From positions 1 through 64,000 of IMG/VR virus record IMGVR_UViG_3300007609_000016: 64,000 nucleotides of DNA; one strand, written 5' to 3'. Position 1 is the stretch's first letter; each line of letters opens with the position of its first letter. A program made the position numbers and the translations under genes. The DNA comes from a virus. Of the stretch, positions 15,698 to 25,939 are shown piece by piece. Below the pieces are notes generated by a model. It worked only from the letters and a program-made list of their open reading frames with translations. It searched no databases and was not told the DNA's origin.

Positions 15698-18502
15698 ATG
15701 GCAGGAAATATAGGACGCATCAGCGGTCCTTTACTCAAAGACAATCTCTTACGAGATGGTAACGATCTTGCATTTGATACAGATCTGTTATATCTCAAAG
15801 TTTCTCCCGTTATAGAACCATTTATAGAAGACGGCGAATACGGCGATCCTAATTACGATTCTTCTCTTCCTTCATCGTTACAAGGTACAGGAATAGGAAT
15901 AAATGTAGATGTTCCAGTTTTTGATCTAGATGTTAATAACGACATATTTACTACAGATAATATAGTCAATAGTCAAGCTAATATAGCTAATCTTATTGTT
16001 CAGTCAAATTCATATTTTACTACATCTGTGGGGCCTATTAATCTTGTTCCTAGTCAAACTAATCCTTACATCAGACACGACAGATTAATTACAGACTCTT
16101 TAGAGTTTAACGATAACAATATAACAGGATTAATACCAGATCAAAATATAGAGTTAAGACCTAACGCTACCGGAACTATAGAGTTAATTGCTAATACAAA
16201 TATTACAGGTGATCTATATGTAAGTGGAAATATTGATATTTCTGGAAATTTAACTAAGCAAGGATCGTTAATACTAGGTGACGATGTTATTGACAATGAA
16301 GGGTCTCAACCAGAAAACGATGTAGTTGATTTTAATGTAGAACTTCAGCAAAGTTTAATACCAGGATTAGACAATGCATACGACCTTGGTAGAAATCAAA
16401 CCGATTCGTCTTTCGGGCAATGGCAGAATATCTTTTTTACCGATACTTCGGAGATTGATACAATTACACCTGTGAATGCTAGAATAAGTGACCAAATATT
16501 TATTAATGGTGTTGATAACGAAATTTTTGCCCTTCAATCAAATGACGATGTAACTATTCTTCCAGCTACCCAAACAACCAGAATTGAAGAAATAATGTTT
16601 GAACCCCAAAGAGAAACTTATTATCTTCCAGGTGCACAAACCGACGGTAGTTATAATATAAGCACATTAGGGTTTAGCGGCGGTATTACGAGTTTTGACT
16701 TTTTTAACAACGGTAAAATTTTAATAGTTGCAGCAGGTACTGAAATAATTTATAGATATGATCTTGCAACTCCTTATGATTTTTCAACAATTACAACAAC
16801 AGGTATTTCTCTAGATGTATCTGGACAAGTGTCAAATATGTTTAGATGTGGAGTTACTCTCAGTGAAGACGGCACAATGCTTTTCATTATTGAGAATACA
16901 GCATCTATATACAAGTATACAATGACTACTCCATTTGATTTAACAACCGCAACACTAGATTCTACAGGAACATCTCCCCGAACTGCAAGTTATTTTAGTG
17001 ATCTGCGATTTAGTCCAAATGGAAAATTTATGTATTTCTACGCTAGAAGTAATACTTCTTCAAGAGGAACTTGGTGGAAAATAGGTTTAACTAATAATTG
17101 GGATATTTCGTCAGGACTATCAATAATTGACGGATTTAACACCTCAAGATGGTCAAGCGATATTAATAGTGTACTTCTTACACCTGACGAAAAAGATCTT
17201 ATAGTACTAGATGACAGTCTTAACCAGATTGTTAAAACAATAGATTGGGCCGGCCTTGAACATACTGACGAGTTTCATAGTATTAGTTCGGTGATTGGCT
17301 CTTGTATGGCATTAGCATCGGACGGTAAAAAAATATTCACAGCATCTGGTAGTACAATTTATTCATTTAGAACAGATTTTTATCCCGATATTCCGTTAAT
17401 AAATGGTGGTATAGTAAGCCAAGTTAATGCATTTGCTGCTAATTCAGACGATATATGGAAAATAGACCCTACAGGAACAATTCTTTTTAGATGGCAAACT
17501 AGTTTCGAAACTGTAAGAAGATATGATTTAAATGCACCCTATGATTTTTCGAGTGTTGTACAATCTCAATCTATTTTAGTAGATAAATCATCACCGTATA
17601 CCATAGGACTATCATTTTTTACATTTAGCCCAGATGGAACTCATTTTTATTATATGTTAAGAGATTCATCATATAATAAGATACTTAAAAACTATAATTT
17701 AACAACACCTTATGATCTAACAACATCATCATTACTAAGTTCTACAACTATCGATGCATCGATTAATAATTCGTTTGGAAATATATACGTAAATGCTGAC
17801 GGCACAAGAGTTATTATTCATAGTTCATTTGGCGATGTTGAAACATTTACACTTTCTACTGGACACGATTTATCATCAGCTAGTTCAACTACATCTAACA
17901 TAAACTATATAGGTTATAGTTTTTACAAATTTTCTACGTTTGTGGATACAAATAATCCTAGAGAAATATATTATCAGCCTAGTAGTGGAGCACCTTCAGA
18001 TACCATACAAATCTACAGATCTTCTCTCCAAGGAGATTATGATATCAGAAGATCGAATATTAGTCCCGATCCGTCGGCTATTGGAAATTTTGCTGTAAAT
18101 GGAGAATCTGTAAATGAATCTCGAGTTGACATTATAGCTGTTACTGATACTAATATCTATATGTACGATAGAATTACTAGAGATTTTGTTACACTAACTA
18201 TTAATTCGTTTGCTCCTAATGATTACATTACTAATTTAAACAATAATGATCCTATATCGTTTACTGGTACAGATAGAGGATATTATCAATTTGCTGGCAC
18301 AAATGCATTTGTTCTGCCTGCTGGAGACAATTCGACTCGTCCGTCGACGACCGAAATAGGTGATACTCGCTGGAACACAGAAGAAGGCTATCTTGAATGT
18401 TTTGACGGCAATGTCTATGTAATTGCAACAGGAGCTGGTGAAGAAGTCACTGAAGAAATTCAAGAAGATTTTGCTAACGTTTATAGTCTTATCCTAGGTT
18501 AA
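15698..18502 (+). CDS. Tail fibre with inserted beta-propeller
   Basis: The 934-aa protein starts NIGRISGPLLKDNLLRDGND, nearly the same as the 350-aa protein at 18623. Both also share the shaft motif NTNITGD/NLxVSGN and the end module RPST..GDTRWNTEEGYLECFDG plus a terminal helix ending LILG. About 460 residues between these parts (about 325-790) are a repeat domain. Its units have the form TPYDFS/TPFDLT, a Thr/Ser strand, then FSPDGTHFYYM or LSEDGTMLFII, a YVTN/WD-like beta-propeller pattern. A propeller on a fibre shaft suits glycan or receptor binding. It is a paralogue of the next fibre with a domain inserted. Confidence 0.75.
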   Translation: MAGNIGRISGPLLKDNLLRDGNDLAFDTDLLYLKVSPVIEPFIEDGEYGDPNYDSSLPSSLQGTGIGINVDVPVFDLDVNNDIFTTDNIVNSQANIANLIVQSNSYFTTSVGPINLVPSQTNPYIRHDRLITDSLEFNDNNITGLIPDQNIELRPNATGTIELIANTNITGDLYVSGNIDISGNLTKQGSLILGDDVIDNEGSQPENDVVDFNVELQQSLIPGLDNAYDLGRNQTDSSFGQWQNIFFTDTSEIDTITPVNARISDQIFINGVDNEIFALQSNDDVTILPATQTTRIEEIMFEPQRETYYLPGAQTDGSYNISTLGFSGGITSFDFFNNGKILIVAAGTEIIYRYDLATPYDFSTITTTGISLDVSGQVSNMFRCGVTLSEDGTMLFIIENTASIYKYTMTTPFDLTTATLDSTGTSPRTASYFSDLRFSPNGKFMYFYARSNTSSRGTWWKIGLTNNWDISSGLSIIDGFNTSRWSSDINSVLLTPDEKDLIVLDDSLNQIVKTIDWAGLEHTDEFHSISSVIGSCMALASDGKKIFTASGSTIYSFRTDFYPDIPLINGGIVSQVNAFAANSDDIWKIDPTGTILFRWQTSFETVRRYDLNAPYDFSSVVQSQSILVDKSSPYTIGLSFFTFSPDGTHFYYMLRDSSYNKILKNYNLTTPYDLTTSSLLSSTTIDASINNSFGNIYVNADGTRVIIHSSFGDVETFTLSTGHDLSSASSTTSNINYIGYSFYKFSTFVDTNNPREIYYQPSSGAPSDTIQIYRSSLQGDYDIRRSNISPDPSAIGNFAVNGESVNESRVDIIAVTDTNIYMYDRITRDFVTLTINSFAPNDYITNLNNNDPISFTGTDRGYYQFAGTNAFVLPAGDNSTRPSTTEIGDTRWNTEEGYLECFDGNVYVIATGAGEEVTEEIQEDFANVYSLILG

Positions 18503-18514
18503 ATCTCAAACTCG

Positions 18515-18522
18515 CATAAATA
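18515..18522 (+). promoter_or_regulatory. Late promoter CATAAATA with 5' hairpin leader
   Basis: CATAAATA is followed almost at once by a 9-bp hairpin, TACAAAGAA (18531-18539) with TTCTTTGTA (18546-18554), placed at the predicted 5' end of the transcript. A second hairpin, CCGTG-AAA-CACGG, lies at 18594-18606 just before GAGGAGA. The leader is about 95 bases. Confidence 0.7.
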
Positions 18523-18622
18523 CTAATGATTACAAAGAACGACCTTTCTTTGTATGACCAAACTGTGGTAAACCCGCAATGTAAGGTGGTTATCCGTGAA
18601 ACACGGTGGTTGAGGAGAGCGC

Positions 18623-19675
18623 ATGGCTATTGGTCGTATTTCCGGTCCGCTCTTGAAGTCTAACTTATTGCGTGATGGCAATGATTTGGCCTTTGAGACT
18701 GACCTTTTATATTTAGATGTAAACAATCGTAGAATAGGCGTTAACAACAGTTCTCCTACAACTGATCTAGACGTTACTGGAACCACACGAACTACAACTC
18801 TTGTAGTTGATAATCAACAAGACATTGGTAATTTAACAATTACCGGAAACACAATTAGTAGCACACAAGATACTATTAGTTTTTCCCCTAGCGGCTCAGA
18901 TCCAACAATTTATCATGCAAAACTTCAGGTCGATGACTTTGAAGTTGCAGGAAATGTAATATCTACAACTGTATCAAACAGTTCAATTGAACTTAGACCT
19001 AATGGTGCAGGCACCATAGAATTAGTTAACAACACAAACATTACTGGTAACTTGTCAGTTTCTGGAAATGTTAGTGCGGTTGGTGACGTTACTATAGGCG
19101 GTAATATCACAATAGGCGACGAATTAACAGATACAATTACTATTAATGCTAGTATACAAAGTGATATTGTACCAGATGCAAACAACACATATGATTTAGG
19201 ATCTGCAGACAAAAAATGGAGAACTGTGTTTGCTAATGAATTCTTTGCAGATTTTATTGATGTGCCTACAATGGATATTGGCGATATTAATATAACTGAC
19301 AGCACAATATCTTCATCTGCAGGAAATGATATCTATATCGACGGTAGCGGTGCCGGCGGCGTTAGATTAGGAAACTTTAGAATAGCTAGTAATACCATAA
19401 CTAACGTAGTAGATGATGCTATATCAATTTTTGCACAGACCGGAGCTGGGTACTTTAAAATCGACACGACTAATGGCTTTGTACCTCCGGTAGGAAATAA
19501 TGCTGAAAGACCTACAGCATATGCTGTTATAGGCATGACACGATATAATACAGAAGCAGGAGCACTTGAAATTTGGAATGGTGCAACATGGGCTAGTCCA
19601 GCCGGTGCATCAGGTGCAGTGTCAGAAATTCAAGCAAACGACATTTCGGCAGCGTTTGCATTAATGTTAGGATAA
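18623..19675 (+). CDS. Tail fibre, short paralogue of the propeller fibre
   Basis: The 350-aa protein begins IGRISGPLLKSNLLRDGND and has the shaft repeat TGNLSVSGNVSAVGDVTIGGN, then an intramolecular region DIYIDGSGAGGVRLGNFRIA. It closes with RPTAYAVIGMTRYNTEAGAL, EIWNGATW and a terminal helix. It matches the 934-aa protein at both ends and lacks the propeller, so it shows the basic fibre plan. GAGGAG precedes the start. Likely a trimeric tail or baseplate fibre. Confidence 0.75.
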   Translation: MAIGRISGPLLKSNLLRDGNDLAFETDLLYLDVNNRRIGVNNSSPTTDLDVTGTTRTTTLVVDNQQDIGNLTITGNTISSTQDTISFSPSGSDPTIYHAKLQVDDFEVAGNVISTTVSNSSIELRPNGAGTIELVNNTNITGNLSVSGNVSAVGDVTIGGNITIGDELTDTITINASIQSDIVPDANNTYDLGSADKKWRTVFANEFFADFIDVPTMDIGDINITDSTISSSAGNDIYIDGSGAGGVRLGNFRIASNTITNVVDDAISIFAQTGAGYFKIDTTNGFVPPVGNNAERPTAYAVIGMTRYNTEAGALEIWNGATWASPAGASGAVSEIQANDISAAFALMLG

Positions 19676-19679
19676 AGAT

Positions 19680-20012
19680 ATGCCAACAGTTTTTAAACAT
19701 GCGGTAAACACTGACATAGGAACTGAACCTGTAGATGTTTTACAAATACCGTTAGGAGTAAGAGCAACTGTGATAGGTTGTAATCTTGCAAACACTACAG
19801 AGTTTGATGTAGTAAATGTTGATATGTTTGTTGTTGATGAAAACTCAACACAAGGACATTATGTAAAAGGAATTGTTATACCTCCTAATACAAGTGTGAA
19901 AGTAATAACACAAGGTGAAAAATTAATCTTACCAGAAACTTCAGGAATAAGATTAGTATCAGATACAGATGCAAGTGTAGATTCTACTATTAGTTATGTA
20001 GAGATATCTTAA
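19680..20012 (+). CDS. Small beta-fold virion protein
   Basis: The 110-aa protein has the sequence IPLGVRATVIGCNLANTT, then VIPPNTSVKVITQGEKLIL and a terminal VDSTISYVEIS. It resembles the 106-aa protein at 33024 in layout (a turn near GCNLAN or FCNRGN, a KLIL or KLVV strand and a final strand). It lies 4 bases after the short fibre. Family unknown; probably a small connector or tip protein of the fibre complex. Confidence 0.55.
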   Translation: MPTVFKHAVNTDIGTEPVDVLQIPLGVRATVIGCNLANTTEFDVVNVDMFVVDENSTQGHYVKGIVIPPNTSVKVITQGEKLILPETSGIRLVSDTDASVDSTISYVEIS

Positions 20013-20021
20013 GGATAGACT

Positions 20022-20393
20022 ATGTCAGATAATTATTATTTAGGAACAACCCCACAACAGGCATTAGGCGACAGTCCTAGATATCTATATATGATTCGTA
20101 GAAATGCAGATGGAGAATTGTTCTTGCTAAGAAGCGATCAATTAAAAGATAAAGATTCTATAGAATTAAATATTCCAGGACCTATATCTGAAAATTTTGA
20201 AGATTTTGAACCAGGTATTGATTACTTTGAAGGCATTGCAGAAGACCACGAAGTAGAGTACGAAAATTTAGTATACCCTCAATATAGATGGGATAACAGG
20301 AATGTTCTTTATTATATTGATGATGAAGGCAGACTAGTACAGAGAATAAATCAAGGGTACGTATATCCTGAAGGAATTTCAAGCGACGGTTAA
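20022..20393 (+). CDS. Small acidic virion protein, unknown
   Basis: This 123-aa acidic protein (MSDNYYLGTTPQQALGDSP) contains several aromatic-acid patches such as NFEDFEPGIDYFEGIAED and RWDNRNVLYYIDDEGRLVQR. Translation probably starts from AAGGATAG. The giant fibre gene begins 5 bases after its stop, suggesting that the two products work together, perhaps in attachment or folding. No family is recognised. Confidence 0.55.
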   Translation: MSDNYYLGTTPQQALGDSPRYLYMIRRNADGELFLLRSDQLKDKDSIELNIPGPISENFEDFEPGIDYFEGIAEDHEVEYENLVYPQYRWDNRNVLYYIDDEGRLVQRINQGYVYPEGISSDG

Positions 20394-20398
20394 AAAAT

Positions 20399-23300
20399 AT
20401 GGCAGAGTTTAAGATAAGTAGAATTAGATATACGTGGCGTGGCGAGTGGACCTCTTCAACTTCGTATAATAAAGATGATGTAGTTCAGTATAGCGGTTCG
20501 GTATACTATTGTATACGTCAACATACAGCATCTGCATTTTTAACAGATCAAGAGTTTTTAGCAAATCCAAACGATACTGATTTTTCTCCTGCATGGGATA
20601 AAATGGCAGACGGACTTGCATTCAGACATACCTGGACAACTACTACAGTTTATACTGTAGGAGATATTGTACGCTATGGCGGTGCCCTTTATGTCTGTAC
20701 AGTTCCTCATACTTCGCAAGGAACGTTTGATGCAAATATTTCAGACTGGTCGTTATACGTTTATGCTCCTAGTTTCAAAGGCGATTGGACATCTTCGACA
20801 AGATATGGTATCGGCGATGTTGTAAGATATGGAGGAAATGTTTATGTTTGTGTTTTAGGACATACTTCATCAACCATATCAAATGGTATCGAAGTAGGCG
20901 ACAACAATGATATTCAAGACAGTACCTTAGAAACATGGCAACTATATTACAGCGGCATTGATTACAAAGGCGATTTTGTATTAGATACACAATATAAATT
21001 AAACGACCTAGTAACTTATAACGGATCACTACTGAGATGTACAGTAAGTCATGCAGCTACAAACTATGAAGAAGATAATTGGCAAATAGAATTAGACGGT
21101 TCTGAGTTTGAAACTGATTGGGATTCTCAATTATTTTACGGCATAGGAAGTGTTGTAAAATATGGAGGATATTTATATTATTGTGTACGAGCTAATAGTA
21201 ACAAGTCACCGTTCGACTCAATTTACCAACCAACAGAAATTTATTGGGAACTTTTATCTAAAGGTGTAAACTTTAGAGGTTTGTGGTCGTCAACATCTAC
21301 TTACAAGACAGGCGATGTTGTTAGACGTGGCGGAAATTTATATGTAGCAATTTCTGATACTACAGATGATGCTAGTACTCTTGATTATCTAGATGATTCG
21401 AATTGGGAACAAATAGGATTTGGACAAAACTGGAGATCTGCATGGTCTGCCGGTGTTGAATATTCAGTAAACGACATTGTTAATTTTCAAGGCAGTGTTT
21501 ATGCAAGCAATGTACAACATATATCAAACAATGATAACTTCCCAGGAGATAACGGTAGCGGTTTTGACTATTGGAACATTGTAGTAGAAGTACAAACACA
21601 AACAGGTTTGAGTCAACGCGGAGATCTTTTAACTTATGATTTGTCTCGAGACGAAGTAGGTGATACTAGTTCCTTTGGACCTACAAATGTAGAACTTGGA
21701 GACGCAGACACCGTTCTAACTATCGACAATGAAGATTCTTTGGTCTACAGAAGATACGGTGAAATTAACAGAGTAGTGTATGTCGATCCGCAAGGTATTG
21801 ATTCGTCAACAGATGCACAGAGAGGATACAGTCCTTTCAAGCCTTGGAAAACGATTCGATTTGCCGCAGAACAAGTAGATGATGATTTTGAAGGATTTAC
21901 AACTATTCGATGTTCTGCTGGAGAGCATCGTGAAATTGGTCCAATAATTGTTCCTGCGAGAACTGTGATCCAAGGATCAGAGTTAAGATCCACAACAATC
22001 AAAGCACAAACACCGATTGCAGAGTTAGCCAATGACGGATCTTATTATACAGCAGCATTAAACCGTCTTCTTCCGTTTATAAGCGACATTATCCAAGGAC
22101 AAGAGCTTACTGTAGGAAAAACATCAGGAAATACTGTTGATCCTGTTTTTCTTTCATCAGAAGGAACCCCTGTAACAGGAAGCAATGATTCTGCTCTTGC
22201 AACAGCTGCATTGGTTAATAATTTAATATCGTATATTAACTTTTTTGTTTTATCGCAAGGCGCTAATCCGACCCTAACCGGTACAAATACTGCTGTTACA
22301 GATAGTGCATACACAAACACTGTATTAATTTTAGAAGCAAATAAAGAATTTTTTGCACATGAAGCAGTTGCCTATGTCGAAGAAACATTTCCAGATTACA
22401 CCTTTGATTCTGAATTGTATAAAACAAATATAAGAAGAGCGATTGATGCTTTTAAATATGATATAATTTATACAGGAAACTACAAAACAATACTGGAAGG
22501 AAGATACTACAGTAATGCTATCACCGGAGCAAATTTTGACGATATGTTCTATCTAAGAGATGCTACCGGCGTTAGAGATTGTACACTCCAAGGACTCGAC
22601 GGAATTTTAAATCCTCCCGAAGTTTTCGATCTCTATCAAAGACCTACAGGTGGAGCATTTTGCTCGCTAGATCCAGGTTGGGGACCGGCCGATGATCGTA
22701 CATGGATTTTAACTAGATCTCCGTATATTCAAGGTGTGACCACTATAGGAGATAACTGTGTCGGACAAAAGATTGATGGAGCATTGCATAATGGCGGCAA
22801 TAAATCGATGGTTTCTAACGATTTTACACAGGTACTATCGGACGGCATCGGCGCCCAGGTCTTGAACAATGGTAGAGCAGAACTTGTGTCTGTGTTTACA
22901 TATTATTGCCAAATTGGATACCTAGCAGAAAACGGCGGAATAATAAGAGCAACAAACGGAAACTGTTCTTACGGGAGATTTGGTGCAGTAGCAGACGGAG
23001 TCGACCCAGACGAAACACCTAGAGCAGCACGACTCTTTAATAGAAATCAGCAAGCAACCATCGCACAAACATTTGCAGGAGATTTTGTTGACGAAATTCA
23101 AATACTCGAATGGGAGCACGCCGGACAAAATTACACGCAAGCATCTGCACAGTTTACAGGTGCAGGGGTTAATGCAGAAGTAGTATTTGAAGATTTTAGA
23201 GATAATGCAATATTTGAAGCAAGATTAGAAGACACAATAGAAGATCTAGATTCAATCGGAACTGAAATCGGCGGAGGCGGCTATAGCGTTGTGCAGAATA

Positions 23301-25897
23301 ATGCACAAGATGGTAATACAACTCAGATAACAATTGCTCAGAATGACGAAGCCCAAGAAGCAACTTATTTAGGTAAACGCATAATTTTAACAAGCGGCCC
23401 AGGTACGGGACAATACGGTTATATAACATCGTATGACCAATTAACCAAAGTAGTTACTGTTTCTAGAGAAAGTGATGACCAGCCAGGTTGGGATCATGTC
23501 AGACCCGGTTTTCCTTTATCAGAAACATTAGGCAATCAAACAACTTATAGAATAGAACCTAGAGTTACATTTTCTCATCCAGGGTTTACTGTAACTTCGG
23601 AAACAATGCCAGGATCTACAGATTTTACAGCGATCGGGTACGGTGAAACTTACCTGGAATTTAGCGGAATTAGTCTCAGCGCAGAATCTGGCGAAGATGC
23701 AGCAACATTCAACATAATTAAAAACGGAAGAGATTATAACTTATCATTAGCATCACCAGGAACAGGTTATCAAGTTGGAGAAACATATACAATTAGTGGG
23801 TCTGTATTAGGAGCACAGTCTCCTTATAATAATATTAGTGTTAAAGTTTTAAGCACAACAGATAACGGTGCTATTATTAGTTTTCTATCTAGCGGAATAG
23901 GCGCTACAGGAAGATTTGTTGTTCTTCCCACCGGAAGCGATACTGGTTTAACATCGGCTAACGGAACAACTTGGTCAACAACAACATTTCCTTCAGGCGG
24001 AACATGGAGCTGTTTAGCAACAGGCAGAGAAGAAACAAACGGCAGAGAAGTGTTTGTGGCATTGAAACTCGGTTCGCCCGAAGCTGCGTATTCATATAAT
24101 GGTGTAAATTGGACTAGTTCATCTTTACCATCAAACGGACCTTGGAGGTCAGTTGTGTATGGAGATGGCGCATTCGTAGCTGTCTCAGATGACGGAAATG
24201 AAGGTGCTGTATCAAGAGACGGAATAAATTGGGTCGCTACCACTCTTCCTGATGCATTTGATTCGACAGTTAATCAATTTATAGATATTGCATACGGAAA
24301 AGAAAGATTTGTTGCACTTGCAAACAGTAATAACAGTGTTGCGGTAGGAACTAGATCCGGTTCGGCCATAACTTGGGAAACATATATCATGGATGTTATT
24401 GATGATTCAACGCAAAAAGATTGGAGATCGATAGCTTATGGAAATGATAGATTTGTTGCAATTTCTTCAACAGGAGAAATTGCATATAGTTTCGACGGCT
24501 TTATATGGCGAGCAGAAACAATGCCTTCGCAAGATGGATCAACAGCACACTTTTGGCAGAAAATTAGATATGCACAAGGTGTATTTTTTGCAATAGGAGA
24601 CACCGGCGGTAGAGTTGTTGGTGATGATCCTAGTTCGGGACCTTCTAATTATGCTGTAACTTCTTTTGATGGGGTAACATGGACCAACAGAGAACTTATC
24701 GATTCAGAGAATTGGATCGACGTAGCGTTCGGAAGACCGTCGGCTCCTTCGGGTAGTAATCCTAACGATCTTTCGTCACCGGTGTGGATTACATTAGCAG
24801 ATTCTTCTAGAAAAATAAATCTAATTAGAACAGGAGCTAGAGCACTAGGTCGAGTTTCTGTCTTGTCAGGAAAGATTCAAGAAATTAAATTATGGGATCC
24901 GGGTTCGGGATATACAACTGTACCAACAGTTACCTTTACAGATCCTAGTAGTTCTAGTGATGCTGAAGCCTTGTGTAGAACAGCAGACGGCGTGTTATCA
25001 CAGCCTAGTTGGATAAATCGAGGATTAGGATACAGAACATTGACTACAGATGTAACAATCTCAGGTGATGGATTTGCCGACATTATTCCTTCTGGTAAAT
25101 TTATCACTGTAACCGATCTATCAAAGTTATATGGGCCAGGAGCACAAATAACATTTGACGGCTCTGACGAAATTTATACATTAGTGACTTTATCAGAAAT
25201 TGCTTCTATAGAAGGAGGTCTTACTGCCGAAGTTCGTATAAGCCCCGAATTAAAAGTAAGAGATCAGTTTGTCCATAATACGCAAATGTCAATTAGAGAG
25301 CGTTACTCTCAATGTCGTATTACCGGTCACGATTTCTTAGATATTGGCACCGGAAACTTTACAGAAACAAACTATCCTGATTTGTATGTTTCAGGAACAG
25401 TGTTTTTAACAGCTCCAGAAAACGAAGTGTTTGAAAGATTGGGAGGCAGAGTTTTCTATGCAAGTACCGATCAAGACGGAAACTTTAGAACAGGAGAGCT
25501 GTTTGCTGTAGAACAATCTACTGGTATTGTTACAATTAGTGCTGACTTTTTTGATCTTGGAGGATTAACAGAGATTAGATTAGGGGGAATCCGGGTAGGC
25601 GGAACTGGCGCTGTAATTAGAGAATTTTCTACAGACACAACCTTTACGGAAGATTCTAACAACATTGTTCCTACACAACGAGCCATTAGAAGATATCTAG
25701 AATCTAGATTGACTCTAGGTGGCTCAGAAATTGCAACCGCAAGTTTTGTTGCAGGCACAGTAAAAGTAGGTCCACAAGAAATCAGTAATGTTGCTGATCT
25801 TTCAAATTTAATTCCTGTAAGGGCTGATTTTATAGGACCAGAAGCAGGAATAAGTGGAACAATGGTAGCACAAACAATATTTTATAAGTCTTTTTAA
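20399..25897 (+). CDS. Giant modular tail fibre (1832 aa)
   Basis: Domains run as follows. Residues about 1-385 hold seven tandem modules of the form W..xTxYxxGDVVxYGGxxYVCxxxHTS, resembling the aromatic-rich chitin/carbohydrate-binding module 5/12 pattern. From about 460 a pectin-lyase-type beta-helix begins (VVYVDPQGIDSS, IIVPARTVIQGSELRST). One helical module occurs at about 640-705. The conserved LDPGWGP..DRTWILTRSPY and GALHNGGN..VSNDFTQ block occurs at about 755-870. BNR/Ycf48-like propeller repeats (WRSVVYGDGAFVAVS) occur at about 1170-1450. The end domain, GHDFLDIGTGNFTETNYPD and STDQDGNFRTGELF, occurs at about 1640-1710. Receptor or glycan recognition is inferred. It is a paralogue of the next gene. 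Confidence 0.8.
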   Translation: MAEFKISRIRYTWRGEWTSSTSYNKDDVVQYSGSVYYCIRQHTASAFLTDQEFLANPNDTDFSPAWDKMADGLAFRHTWTTTTVYTVGDIVRYGGALYVCTVPHTSQGTFDANISDWSLYVYAPSFKGDWTSSTRYGIGDVVRYGGNVYVCVLGHTSSTISNGIEVGDNNDIQDSTLETWQLYYSGIDYKGDFVLDTQYKLNDLVTYNGSLLRCTVSHAATNYEEDNWQIELDGSEFETDWDSQLFYGIGSVVKYGGYLYYCVRANSNKSPFDSIYQPTEIYWELLSKGVNFRGLWSSTSTYKTGDVVRRGGNLYVAISDTTDDASTLDYLDDSNWEQIGFGQNWRSAWSAGVEYSVNDIVNFQGSVYASNVQHISNNDNFPGDNGSGFDYWNIVVEVQTQTGLSQRGDLLTYDLSRDEVGDTSSFGPTNVELGDADTVLTIDNEDSLVYRRYGEINRVVYVDPQGIDSSTDAQRGYSPFKPWKTIRFAAEQVDDDFEGFTTIRCSAGEHREIGPIIVPARTVIQGSELRSTTIKAQTPIAELANDGSYYTAALNRLLPFISDIIQGQELTVGKTSGNTVDPVFLSSEGTPVTGSNDSALATAALVNNLISYINFFVLSQGANPTLTGTNTAVTDSAYTNTVLILEANKEFFAHEAVAYVEETFPDYTFDSELYKTNIRRAIDAFKYDIIYTGNYKTILEGRYYSNAITGANFDDMFYLRDATGVRDCTLQGLDGILNPPEVFDLYQRPTGGAFCSLDPGWGPADDRTWILTRSPYIQGVTTIGDNCVGQKIDGALHNGGNKSMVSNDFTQVLSDGIGAQVLNNGRAELVSVFTYYCQIGYLAENGGIIRATNGNCSYGRFGAVADGVDPDETPRAARLFNRNQQATIAQTFAGDFVDEIQILEWEHAGQNYTQASAQFTGAGVNAEVVFEDFRDNAIFEARLEDTIEDLDSIGTEIGGGGYSVVQNNAQDGNTTQITIAQNDEAQEATYLGKRIILTSGPGTGQYGYITSYDQLTKVVTVSRESDDQPGWDHVRPGFPLSETLGNQTTYRIEPRVTFSHPGFTVTSETMPGSTDFTAIGYGETYLEFSGISLSAESGEDAATFNIIKNGRDYNLSLASPGTGYQVGETYTISGSVLGAQSPYNNISVKVLSTTDNGAIISFLSSGIGATGRFVVLPTGSDTGLTSANGTTWSTTTFPSGGTWSCLATGREETNGREVFVALKLGSPEAAYSYNGVNWTSSSLPSNGPWRSVVYGDGAFVAVSDDGNEGAVSRDGINWVATTLPDAFDSTVNQFIDIAYGKERFVALANSNNSVAVGTRSGSAITWETYIMDVIDDSTQKDWRSIAYGNDRFVAISSTGEIAYSFDGFIWRAETMPSQDGSTAHFWQKIRYAQGVFFAIGDTGGRVVGDDPSSGPSNYAVTSFDGVTWTNRELIDSENWIDVAFGRPSAPSGSNPNDLSSPVWITLADSSRKINLIRTGARALGRVSVLSGKIQEIKLWDPGSGYTTVPTVTFTDPSSSSDAEALCRTADGVLSQPSWINRGLGYRTLTTDVTISGDGFADIIPSGKFITVTDLSKLYGPGAQITFDGSDEIYTLVTLSEIASIEGGLTAEVRISPELKVRDQFVHNTQMSIRERYSQCRITGHDFLDIGTGNFTETNYPDLYVSGTVFLTAPENEVFERLGGRVFYASTDQDGNFRTGELFAVEQSTGIVTISADFFDLGGLTEIRLGGIRVGGTGAVIREFSTDTTFTEDSNNIVPTQRAIRRYLESRLTLGGSEIATASFVAGTVKVGPQEISNVADLSNLIPVRADFIGPEAGISGTMVAQTIFYKSF

Positions 25898-25913
25898 TTA
25901 TGGACAACAAACT

Positions 25914-25921
25914 AATAAATA
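25914..25921 (+). promoter_or_regulatory. Late promoter AATAAATA before the second giant fibre
   Basis: AATAAATA lies 18 bases before the ATG at 25940, and ACGGAGC sits between as a ribosome site. The second giant fibre can thus be transcribed separately from the first. Confidence 0.65.
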
Positions 25922-25939
25922 TACTATACGGAGCAACAA

